Shown here piece by piece: positions 18,193-26,104 of a stretch of DNA of 64,000 bases. The notes under the pieces are model-generated. The model was not told the DNA's origin. It did no database searches and saw only the letters and a list, made by a program, of their open reading frames with translations. This stretch comes from an uncultured Myxococcales bacterium (lineage in GTDB: Bacteria; Myxococcota_A; UBA9042). Numbering within the stretch: position 1 is the first letter of the stretch; each line of letters starts with the position of its first letter. Location of the stretch: NCBI GenBank assembly GCA_903919145.1, contig CAIXGW010000246.1, positions 1 through 64,000 on the forward strand, written 5' to 3'. The position numbers and the translations under genes were made by a program.

Positions 18193-21100
18193 ATGGCCAA
18201 GGCCTCCGCGTCCGCTCCCAACAACGAACTTCGCCCCGGCGAGCTGGCCGGCGGCACCGCTGCGCCGCGCAAGTCGCGTCCACCCGCCAGCAGCGGGCCC
18301 GGCGACGTGCGCCAGAGCGAGCTGCGCGGCGAGTGGGTGGGCATTGTCCTGCTCGGCGCCGGCGTGGTGTTTGGCGTGGCGCTGTTCACCCACGATCCCA
18401 GGGATATGGCCATTGTTGCCGCCGGCCTGGGCAGCGAAGGCGTGGCCAACGAGATCGGCCCGGTCGGCGCGCGCATGGCCGATCTGCTGCTGCACTTTCT
18501 GGGCCTGGGCGCTTTTTTGCTGGACTTCTTGGTCCTGGCGCTGGCGCTGGCGACCCTGACGGGCCGGATGCGCGCGCCGCGGCCGCGGGCCGCCCTGGGC
18601 ATGGTGGGCGCCAGCCTGTCGCTGCTGGTGCTGCTGCACCTGGTGGCTCAGCGCTGGCACTGGCGGCCGATGGGCAAAGACGCCGCGGGGTTGCTGCCGG
18701 GTGGCGTAGCGGTGGTGCTCAAGGCGATGCTGTCGACAACGGGCACCGCGGTCCTGGCGACCCTGGGGCTGGCGGCCTCCCTGGCGGCCATCACCGGCAA
18801 GTCGCTGACCAGCATGCTGGCGCGCTGGGTGGCTGGCCGCGCTGCCCCGGTGGTAGAACAGGCCGCTTCGGCCACGGGCGAGGTGGCCAAGCACAGCTAC
18901 GCCAGCCTCAAGGAGAAGGTCGGCTCGGTGCGGGTGCGCAGCTCGCAGGGCACGGGCGCAGCGGCCAGCGCCACCTCTGACGACTTCGCGGCGGTGGAGA
19001 CTTACCCCTTTGCCGCCCCAGCCAAAGACGGCGCGGGCGCCGACGCTGCGATGGAGCGCTTCTTTGGCGGCGACCGCAGCATCAGCGGCCGCAGTGCCGG
19101 CCAGATGGTGACGTTCACGGCCGGCGACCTGCAGGTGCCTGAGGCAGCGACGCCCGAGCAGGCCGGCCTGCTTTCGATTGTCGAGCGCGAGTCTGATCTG
19201 CCCAACACCGCCGTGGCCCGTCGCACCGGTCCCATCGCCGCCACCCAGGGCGATTTCTGGGCCGGCGCCCCGGTCGCCGGTGCTGCTGGAGGGCCGCGCG
19301 ATCGGCCCTTGGAAGTCCCCGCTGATCTGCCCGACGCCCTGCCTGCCGCTACCGCTCAGCGCGCCGCCCCGTCGATCTTGACGACCCAGCCGATCTCGCC
19401 CATCCAGCTCGACGCCAACGGCGTGCCGCGCCAGCAGGTGAGCCGCGCTGAGCTCAGCAACACCATGCGCATGAACGCCGTGGAGCGCGACCAAGTCTTT
19501 GCCGACCTGACCAGCCTGGAGCGCGGCGAGCTGCCCGAGCTGGGCCAGGCCTTTGTCATGCCGGTGGTCGATGATCGCCGACCCGAGCTCGCGCCGGTCC
19601 TGCAGGCGCCCGTGCCGGCGTCGGCTGCGTCTGCCCAAGAGCCCCGGCCGGCAGCCGCGCCCGCTCCCAGCAGCCAGCCCAGCACCCCTGCCATCGAATT
19701 CGCCATTGGCGCCGCCGTGCCGCGGGCCGTGCCGTCCACCGGTGCGCTGACCGGCTTTGGTCCGCGCATTGTCGAGACCGAAGCCCTGCGCGGCTCGCCG
19801 ACCTCTTCGCCGCTGGAGGCTGTGCAGCAGCCCCTGGCCATCGGTGGCAAGCAGTGGGTGCTGCCGCCTTCTTCGCTGCTGCAAGAGCCGCCGGCCCGCG
19901 CCCTCAAGCTGGACGACGAAGCCGAGCGGATCCTGCGCGAAAATGCCTTTACCCTGGAGGCCAAGCTCCAGGAGTTTGGCATTCACGGCGAAGTGACCGA
20001 CATGCGCCCCGGTCCGGTAGTGACGACCTACGAGTACCGGCCGGCCTCGGGGGTCAAGATCAGCAAGATCGTGAACTTGCGCGATGACCTGACCATGAAG
20101 CTGTCAGCCCTGCGCGTGCGCGTGGTGGCGCCGATCCCCGGCCGCGACGTGGTGGGCATTGAAGTGCCCAACAAGCAGCGCCAGATGGTCTACTTTCGCG
20201 ACGTGCTGGAGCGCCCGGAGTTCCGCGAGATCAAGAGCCCGCTGACCCTGATTCTGGGCAAGGACATTGAGGGCAAGCCGCTGATGATGGACCTGGCCAA
20301 GGCCCCTCACCTGCTGGTGGCGGGCGCAACGGGTACGGGCAAGTCTGTGGGTATCAACAGTTTTATCTGCTCCCTGCTCTACCGGTGCACGCCGGACGAG
20401 TGCAAGCTCATCCTCATTGACCCCAAGATCCTGGAGCTGTCGAGCTATGCCGACATCCCGCACCTGCTGCTGCCGGTGCTCGACGATCCGCGCAAGGCCG
20501 AGCTGGCGCTGAAGTGGGCCTGCACCGAGATGGACCGCCGCTACAAGGTGATGTCCGAGTGTGGCGTGCGCAACTTGGCTAGCTACAAGCAGAAGCTTCC
20601 AGAGCTGCGCCAGGCGGCCCAGCGGCTGCGGGCCATGGGTGGCGAAGGCGCGGCGGAAGTGGTGATGCCGGAAGATCCCGCCTACATCGTGGTGGTGATC
20701 GATGAATTTGCCGACCTGATCATGCAGCAGGGCAAGGAAGTCGAGATCCCGGTGGCGCGCTTGGCTCAGAAGGCCCGCGCGGCCGGCATCCACGTCATCC
20801 TGGCGACCCAGCGGCCCTCGACCGACGTGCTGACCGGCATGATCAAGGCCAACTTTGCCACCCGCGTGTCTTTTCAGGTGGCGTCGTCGATCGACTCCAA
20901 GGTGGTGCTCAACCAGATCGGCGCCGAGACCCTGCTGGGCCGCGGCGACATGCTGCTGGTGCCCCCTGGCGAAGGCCACCTCAAGCGCTGCCACGGCACC
21001 TGGATCTCCGACGAGGAAGTACTGGCGATTGCCAAGCACTGGAAAGATCAGGGCACGCCGCGCTATGAGATGGACATCCTCAAGGACCCCGAGTCCGAGA

Positions 21101-21321
21101 CGGGCGGCGACGACGGCGACGGCGAATCCGACGTGCTGTACGACGACGCGGTCCAGGTGGTGGTAGAAGCCGGCCAGGCCTCGGTCTCGTTTCTGCAGCG
21201 CAAGCTGGGCATTGGCTACGGCCGGGCCGCCCGGATCATCGATACCATGGCGGCGCGCGGCATCATCGGCCCGTCGCGCGGCCCCAACAAGCCCCGCGAC
21301 ATCCTGGTCAACTCACTCTAA
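18193..21321 (+). CDS. ftsK: DNA translocase FtsK/SpoIIIE
   Basis: FtsK pumps DNA at the septum and activates XerCD-mediated dimer resolution. The 1042-aa product has an N-terminal membrane region with about four helices (for example GIVLLGAGVVFGVALF and FLLDFLVLALALATL). A long Ala/Pro-rich linker to about residue 590 follows, then the motor domain and a C-terminal gamma winged helix (VSFLQRKLGIGYGRAARIID). Walker A is GATGTGKS with Lys717; Walker B is VVVIDEFADLIM with Asp837-Glu838. I chose ATG 18193 because AAGGTG lies 5 nt upstream; an in-frame ATG 41 codons earlier has no such site. Confidence 0.95.
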   Translation: MAKASASAPNNELRPGELAGGTAAPRKSRPPASSGPGDVRQSELRGEWVGIVLLGAGVVFGVALFTHDPRDMAIVAAGLGSEGVANEIGPVGARMADLLLHFLGLGAFLLDFLVLALALATLTGRMRAPRPRAALGMVGASLSLLVLLHLVAQRWHWRPMGKDAAGLLPGGVAVVLKAMLSTTGTAVLATLGLAASLAAITGKSLTSMLARWVAGRAAPVVEQAASATGEVAKHSYASLKEKVGSVRVRSSQGTGAAASATSDDFAAVETYPFAAPAKDGAGADAAMERFFGGDRSISGRSAGQMVTFTAGDLQVPEAATPEQAGLLSIVERESDLPNTAVARRTGPIAATQGDFWAGAPVAGAAGGPRDRPLEVPADLPDALPAATAQRAAPSILTTQPISPIQLDANGVPRQQVSRAELSNTMRMNAVERDQVFADLTSLERGELPELGQAFVMPVVDDRRPELAPVLQAPVPASAASAQEPRPAAAPAPSSQPSTPAIEFAIGAAVPRAVPSTGALTGFGPRIVETEALRGSPTSSPLEAVQQPLAIGGKQWVLPPSSLLQEPPARALKLDDEAERILRENAFTLEAKLQEFGIHGEVTDMRPGPVVTTYEYRPASGVKISKIVNLRDDLTMKLSALRVRVVAPIPGRDVVGIEVPNKQRQMVYFRDVLERPEFREIKSPLTLILGKDIEGKPLMMDLAKAPHLLVAGATGTGKSVGINSFICSLLYRCTPDECKLILIDPKILELSSYADIPHLLLPVLDDPRKAELALKWACTEMDRRYKVMSECGVRNLASYKQKLPELRQAAQRLRAMGGEGAAEVVMPEDPAYIVVVIDEFADLIMQQGKEVEIPVARLAQKARAAGIHVILATQRPSTDVLTGMIKANFATRVSFQVASSIDSKVVLNQIGAETLLGRGDMLLVPPGEGHLKRCHGTWISDEEVLAIAKHWKDQGTPRYEMDILKDPESETGGDDGDGESDVLYDDAVQVVVEAGQASVSFLQRKLGIGYGRAARIIDTMAARGIIGPSRGPNKPRDILVNSL

Positions 21322-21477
21322 AGGTTGACGGTTTTGGCGCTGTCCAGGATGTAGCTCAGCTCCTGGCCTGGCCATAGCCTCCCAACAGGGCCCCTGCCGT
21401 TTCGCCTCGGAATCCGCTATCCTCATGCCGTCAGGCTGCGGTGGACGCGCCTGCGGTTGGCCAGCGCCGAGGATTTC

Positions 21478-22680
21478 ATGCCCCAGTTTACAGCTTCCTT
21501 GTCAGGTATTTGCCGCACGGCCTCTGCCGCGCTGGGTTTTCTAGCCGCCTTTGCCTTGATTGGCGGCTGCAGCGAAGAGGAAAAAGCCGCCGGTCCCGCC
21601 AAGTCGTTCTGCACCGACGGTCAGAAGGTCTGCAAGGGCAACTACGTGGCCACCTGTGCCAGTGCCGGCACCGCCTACACCGTCGAGTTCTGCGGCTCGG
21701 GAGCCTATTGCTCCGGCGGGGCCTGCAAGCCGGTCATCTGCCCCAAGGCCAACGTCAAGTGCTCAGAAGACAAGAAATCGGTGCTGCAGTGCGCGCTAGA
21801 CGGCTCTACCGACTACGCCAAGATCGCCACCTGCAAGACCACAGAGACCTGCAAAGACGGCACCTGCGTGGGCAAGACCTGCAAAGAGGGCGAAGCAGTC
21901 TGCGGCTCGACCACCTTGTTTGTGTGCACCAACGGGCTGCCCAAGGAGACGGTCTGCGGCTCGGACCAGCTCTGCAGCGTCACGGCCAAGGCCTGCCAGC
22001 CGCGCACGTGCGACGCCGAGAAGGCCGTGTGCAAAGACGCCAAGACGGCGCAGGTGTGCAGCCTAAACGGCTCGGCGTGGAAGGATCAGCCATGCACCGC
22101 TGGCCAGGGCTGCTTTGACGGCCTGTGCCACCCGATCATCGCCGGCAGCAGCGATGCCGGCAGCGGCGGCGATGCGGTCGTAGGCGAGGTCAGCGATGGC
22201 GTCAACGTCGGCACCGGCGATGTGCTGGTCAAGCCGCCCAAGGACATCGTGACCGAAGCGCCCAACGTGTTCAAAGTGACCTTTAGCAAGACCAAGGTTC
22301 CAGGGGCCGGCGACCCTGAGATCGTCGCGGATTTCCCAAGCGTGTTGTACCTGCCTTCGCTGCAGATGCTGCAGATCTCCGGCGACAAAGAGCTGTACAA
22401 GGTCGAGATCCAGCTGGCCAAGGTAGAGGAGTTCGCCACCGGTCCGTTTACCACCGTCGATGCACAGGCACCCGATACCCTGATCCAAATCAACGACGGT
22501 ACCCAGCCCCAAGGCGTGGACTGGGTGTGGGGTTCGGCCGACTACGAGATCGAGATCACCGAGTTTGGCGACTCTGGCGGCCGCGTCAAAGGCACCTTCA
22601 GCGCCGAAATGATCAACCTCATCGACAAGAAGACCAAGGCCTGGCTGACCGGCGGCTCGTTCGACATCGCCCGCCCGTAG
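21478..22680 (+). CDS. Cys-rich repeat lipoprotein
   Basis: The 400-aa product starts at ATG 21478, preceded by GAGG at 5 nt. The signal peptide ends LIGGC (lipobox). The first half holds about five Cys-rich repeats of roughly 40 residues built as C-x(n)-C..CxxG.CxGG.CxxxxC, for example FCGSGAYCSGGACKPVIC. An Asp/Gly/Val spacer follows near residue 225, then a C-terminal domain of about 140 residues without Cys that looks beta-rich (VFKVTFSKTKVPGAGDPEIV, FDIARP end). It should be a disulfide-bonded surface lipoprotein. No function is recognised. Expression is separate from ftsK, with about 150 bases between them. Confidence 0.8.
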   Translation: MPQFTASLSGICRTASAALGFLAAFALIGGCSEEEKAAGPAKSFCTDGQKVCKGNYVATCASAGTAYTVEFCGSGAYCSGGACKPVICPKANVKCSEDKKSVLQCALDGSTDYAKIATCKTTETCKDGTCVGKTCKEGEAVCGSTTLFVCTNGLPKETVCGSDQLCSVTAKACQPRTCDAEKAVCKDAKTAQVCSLNGSAWKDQPCTAGQGCFDGLCHPIIAGSSDAGSGGDAVVGEVSDGVNVGTGDVLVKPPKDIVTEAPNVFKVTFSKTKVPGAGDPEIVADFPSVLYLPSLQMLQISGDKELYKVEIQLAKVEEFATGPFTTVDAQAPDTLIQINDGTQPQGVDWVWGSADYEIEITEFGDSGGRVKGTFSAEMINLIDKKTKAWLTGGSFDIARP

Positions 22681-22713
22681 CTCTGGCCGGGGTGCCCGCC
22701 TGGGCGCCCAAGA

Positions 22714-22735
22714 GGGTGTTTGCGTTGGAACACCC
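22714..22735. terminator. Stem-loop between convergent genes
   Basis: GGGTGTT and AACACCC form a perfect 7-bp stem with an 8-nt loop. It lies between the stops of the Cys-rich lipoprotein gene and the histidine kinase gene, so it may end transcription from both sides. There is no T-run, so it is a weak intrinsic terminator at best. Confidence 0.4.
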
Positions 22736-22772
22736 AAGAGATCCCAAGCCGCCTTGCATCCATCGTCGAGGA

Positions 22773-23975
22773 TCAGCCGTCGTGCGGCGGCAGGTCCTGG
22801 ATGGCCATGCGCGTGGTCTGCTGGACTTCGCGGCGGCTGCCCTTGAGCGGCAGGCGCACCTCGGTGATGAGGCCACCGCCGGGTCGCGGCATGGCCCGCG
22901 CAGTGCCGCCGTGCGCCTCGGCGATCCGCTTGACCAGGTAGAGCCCAAGACCAGTGCCGCCGGTGTGGGTCGACCGCGACCGATCGATGCGAAAAAACGC
23001 TTCAAAGACCTGCAGGCACTGCTCGGGGGTCAGCCCCGGGCCGCGATCGAGCAAGCGCACCACCGCTCTGCCAGCCTCATCGGCCGACGTCTCTACCCGC
23101 AGGATCCGCTGCACCGCCCGGCCATCGTCGGCGAAACCGTCGCCGGCGTGCAGCACGGCGTTCTCGACCAAGGTGGACATGGCGCGGTCCAGCGAGTTCT
23201 CGTCGCCCATCAGCCGCGCGGCTGGCAGCTGCAACTCGGTCTCTACGGTCCAGCCCAGCTGGTCGAGTCGATGGCGCTCGCGGTTCAGTACGTTGAGGAT
23301 CAGCGCATCCAAGGCCACTTCAGTGCGCTTGGGCAGGGCCCCTTCGGCGCCAACGCGCTGGGCCTCCAGCAGGCGGGCAATGTGCTGCTCCAGCAGCCGC
23401 ACCTCCTCTTGGATCTCCTCTAGGATGCCGCGAAAAGCAGCGGCGCTCTCGCTGGGTAGGGGGTTGACGGCCAGCTCCATGCGCAGCAGCTCTAGCGCCA
23501 CTTCAATACGCGCCAGCGGCGAGCGCAGCTCATGCGAGACCCCAGAGAGCAGATCGCGCTGCGCCTGCAGCAGCCGGCCGATGCGGTCGGCCATGGTGTT
23601 CAGGGCCAAGCCCAGGTGGCCAAAGTCGTCCAAAGGCTCGCTGGGGGCGCGCACAGACAGATCGCCGGACCCAAGCTCGGCTGCTGTATCGCGAAGTTGA
23701 CGCACCCTTGCCGACGTGCGCTGCAGCAGGCTCATGGCGGCGGCCAACAGGCCGGCCAGAGACAGCCCCACGGCGACGTGCAGCGCGACCACCAGGCCGA
23801 TGTGGGCCTCGGTGCCCGGGCGCACGGCCAGCACCAGCGCGACCGCCAGCGGCACCAGGCCGACCACCGTCAGCAGCACCAGCCAGCCCTCGCCTTGGCC
23901 CAGCACCGGTGCCACCCGTCCAGACGGTCCTGAGCGCTGCGGATTGTCTTGCGAGCGAGGGGGGCTGTCGGGCAT
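22773..23975 (-). CDS. Sensor histidine kinase
   Basis: A 400-aa inner-membrane kinase. Two membrane helices flank a very short periplasmic loop (residues about 30-50 and 58-82), followed by HAMP (LLQRTSARVRQLRDTAAELGSGD). The H-box is SGVSHELRSPLARIEV with His148; then come the N-box (LVENAVLHAGDG), G1 (LLDRGPGLTP) and G2 (GTGLGLYLVKRI). The tiny periplasmic part means it probably senses the membrane or an intramembrane partner rather than a soluble ligand. It follows the response regulator gene on the same strand, 182 nt downstream, and should phosphorylate it. Confidence 0.92.
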   Translation of the reverse strand: MPDSPPRSQDNPQRSGPSGRVAPVLGQGEGWLVLLTVVGLVPLAVALVLAVRPGTEAHIGLVVALHVAVGLSLAGLLAAAMSLLQRTSARVRQLRDTAAELGSGDLSVRAPSEPLDDFGHLGLALNTMADRIGRLLQAQRDLLSGVSHELRSPLARIEVALELLRMELAVNPLPSESAAAFRGILEEIQEEVRLLEQHIARLLEAQRVGAEGALPKRTEVALDALILNVLNRERHRLDQLGWTVETELQLPAARLMGDENSLDRAMSTLVENAVLHAGDGFADDGRAVQRILRVETSADEAGRAVVRLLDRGPGLTPEQCLQVFEAFFRIDRSRSTHTGGTGLGLYLVKRIAEAHGGTARAMPRPGGGLITEVRLPLKGSRREVQQTTRMAIQDLPPHDG

Positions 23976-24157
23976 GGCGGCCTCAGGCGATCAACGTTGG
24001 CGATGCCACCCTAGCACAGGTTTGGGCCGTGGGTGCAGCCGTCACTCACCTGCCTTGGCAAGCGGCCGCCGCGGGATCCTGGTGTCGGCAAGCCGCTGCA
24101 ATCGCCAGCGCAGGGCGTCGCGCGATAGGTCCGCAGCAGCCAGACGACCAGGCCGGG

Positions 24158-24871
24158 TCAGAGGGCCGGGTTGGCCGCGCCGCCGTGCTGGGTGACCAGC
24201 ATGTAGCCTGTGCCCCAGATCGTTTTGATATACTTGGGGTTGCGCGTGTCTTCCTCGATCTTGGCGCGCAGATTCTTGACATGCACGTCAATGGACCGGT
24301 CGTAGGCCGCGTAGCCGACGCCGCGCAGCATGTCCATCAGCGCCTCGCGAGACAGGGTCTGGCCCGGGTGGCGCAGAAAGCAGCGCAGCAAGTCGAACTC
24401 GGTGGTGGTCAGCAGCACGTTCTGGCCGCGCACCGCTACCTCGCGCCGTGCCAGATCTAGTGTCAGATCGCCAATGTGCAGCAGTTCCTGTAGTGGCGCA
24501 GTGTGGACGGTCTCCGCCCGGCGCAGCACCGCCCGGATGCGCGCCAGCAGCGCCCGCGGATTGAAAGGCTTGGGCAGGTAGTCGTCTGCGCCCAGCTCCA
24601 AGCCGACAATCTGGTCGGCCTCGGCGCCCTTGGCGGTCAGCATGACCACAGGCACCTTGGACACGGCGCGAATCTGCCGCAGCACTTCAAAACCGTCTAG
24701 ACCAGGCAGCATGACGTCCAGGATCACCAAATCAAATACCTCAAGCGTGGCGCGACGCACCGCCTGATGACCATCGGTGACGATGGAGATCAAGAAGCCC
24801 TCCGGCTTGAGCAGGCGCTCCAAAAGGGCGCCCAACCGGACGTCATCATCGACGATCAGCAGTCGAGCCAC
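24158..24871 (-). CDS. OmpR-family response regulator
   Basis: The 237-aa protein has a receiver domain (acidic pocket DDD at 8-10, phospho-acceptor Asp52 in VILDVMLPG, Thr/Lys switch residues in MLTAKG and DYLPKPF). The C-terminal winged helix (LLTTTEFDLLRCFLRHPGQ, DVHVKNLRAKIEED, TIWGTGYML) is of OmpR/PhoB type. Start GTG 24871 is chosen because GGAGG lies 6 nt upstream; that same GGAGG would be inside the gene if the GTG at 24883 were used. It pairs with the kinase gene downstream. Targets are unknown; the neighbouring mosaic lipoprotein cluster is a candidate by position only. Confidence 0.93.
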   Translation of the reverse strand: MARLLIVDDDVRLGALLERLLKPEGFLISIVTDGHQAVRRATLEVFDLVILDVMLPGLDGFEVLRQIRAVSKVPVVMLTAKGAEADQIVGLELGADDYLPKPFNPRALLARIRAVLRRAETVHTAPLQELLHIGDLTLDLARREVAVRGQNVLLTTTEFDLLRCFLRHPGQTLSREALMDMLRGVGYAAYDRSIDVHVKNLRAKIEEDTRNPKYIKTIWGTGYMLVTQHGGAANPAL

Positions 24872-25019
24872 TTTTACCTCCACTCATGCAGTCAAAAGCG
24901 CAATCTTCTGCCCAGCGGGCCAAGGGTCAGCAGGGTATCCACGCCAGCGCTGGTACGCATCCCGGGGTCAACCCGTTGTCTCAGCGGCCACAAGCGCGCC
25001 ACCTGCCCAGCTCTCCAGA

Positions 25020-25050
25020 CCTGGACAGGATCGACCTGATCCTCTCCAGG
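25020..25050. terminator. Strong stem-loop between HEAT-like gene and response regulator gene
   Basis: CCTGGACAGGATC and GATCCTCTCCAGG pair over 13 bp with one mismatch around a 5-nt loop (GACCT). It lies after the HEAT-like gene stop (25155, minus) and about 150 bases before the response regulator start. It could stop readthrough from the lipoprotein cluster, or act as a leader structure or regulator-binding site for the two-component operon. No T-run follows. Confidence 0.5.
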
Positions 25051-25154
25051 CCTGCAGTATGCATGAAACTGCTCGGTGCTGCTGAGTCTGCGTCGGTGGC
25101 CGCTGTGGAATTCACATGCTGTCACAGTTCAGCGGGCTTTCTGCCCGGCTGTCT

Positions 25155-26060
25155 CTACGGCGCTGGGGCAGGGGTCGGACGCGGCTGAACGCCAGCAGGC
25201 GGGGGCACCGCATCGGGAGCGCGCGCCGAGCGAAACTGCCGCGGCCCGCCAATCGCCAGGACCTGCAGCGCAATTTGGTGGCCGTAGTCCCAGGTTGCAA
25301 AGTTGATGTCGGTCAGCTCGGCCAGCTTCTTGCCCGCTGCGCGCAGGTCCTGGCCCTTGTCTACTTGGCCCAGGGCTGCGTCCACGGCCTGCTGGGTGCG
25401 GGTGGCCTCGGCCTCGTCTTGGGGCACCGGCGCGGGCTGCACATAGCCGCTGTGACCGGCTTTGAGGCTGTCCAGCCGCCGCTGCAGGTGGCCCAGGGAC
25501 CAAGCAAACAGATAGCGCTCTGGCTCGCCGGCTTTGGCAATGGCGGCCTCTAAGCGCGCCAAGTCGGCCTCTGCACCGCACAGGCCCAGCGCGACGATGC
25601 TGCGCATTCGCAAGGTCTCGTCTTTGCTGGTGGTCAGCGGCCACAGCTTCTCTGCCGCTTCTGGCTTGGCGGTGCGGGCCAGGCCGGCCACGCCGTTGAG
25701 CTGGTTGGTCAGATCGCTGGAGTTGGCCAGGTCTGCCATCGCCGGCACCACCCGCGGGTCGTCAATGGCGCCCAGCATCTCCATGGCCTTGTAGCGCTTG
25801 TCGAGGTCTTGGCCGCGCATGTCGCTGAGCAGGGTCTCTACGGCGCGATCGCCCAGAGCCGCCACCTTGGCGGTGTTCATGCCGGCCACGCCCGGAGGGT
25901 CGTCAAAGCGGGTCTTGAGCGTTCGCTCGCCCTCTACCTCGCGCTGGTACCAATAGATGACGAGCACCACCGCGCCAAGCAGGAGCAGCAGGCCCGTCGC
26001 CACCACTGCCATGCGCAAGTACGCTTTGGCGGTAAAGGACTGGTCGTTGAGCGACGGCAT
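25155..26060 (-). CDS. Membrane-anchored HEAT-like repeat protein
   Basis: This 301-aa protein has one N-terminal membrane helix (MAVVATGLLLLLGAVVLVIYW, residues about 17-37), with the remainder probably periplasmic. Residues 60-190 form helical repeats of HEAT/PBS-lyase type (AVETLLSDMRGQDLDKRYKA, MLGAIDDPRVVPAMADL, ALGLCGAEADLARLEAAI). The C-terminus is Pro/Ala-rich. It begins 44 nt after the stop of the large mosaic lipoprotein on the same strand and is probably co-transcribed with it. It may be a scaffold for binding other proteins; the partner is unknown. Confidence 0.7.
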   Translation of the reverse strand: MPSLNDQSFTAKAYLRMAVVATGLLLLLGAVVLVIYWYQREVEGERTLKTRFDDPPGVAGMNTAKVAALGDRAVETLLSDMRGQDLDKRYKAMEMLGAIDDPRVVPAMADLANSSDLTNQLNGVAGLARTAKPEAAEKLWPLTTSKDETLRMRSIVALGLCGAEADLARLEAAIAKAGEPERYLFAWSLGHLQRRLDSLKAGHSGYVQPAPVPQDEAEATRTQQAVDAALGQVDKGQDLRAAGKKLAELTDINFATWDYGHQIALQVLAIGGPRQFRSARAPDAVPPPAGVQPRPTPAPAP

Positions 26061-26104
26061 GGCTACTCACGCCGACACGATGCCGGCCAGCGGGCGAAAA
26101 TCAG

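Noticed and set aside
21333-21420. ATGTAGCTCAG resembling the start of a tRNA
   Set aside because: No GGTAGAGC continuation, no anticodon arm and no GGTTCGA T-loop at the right distance.
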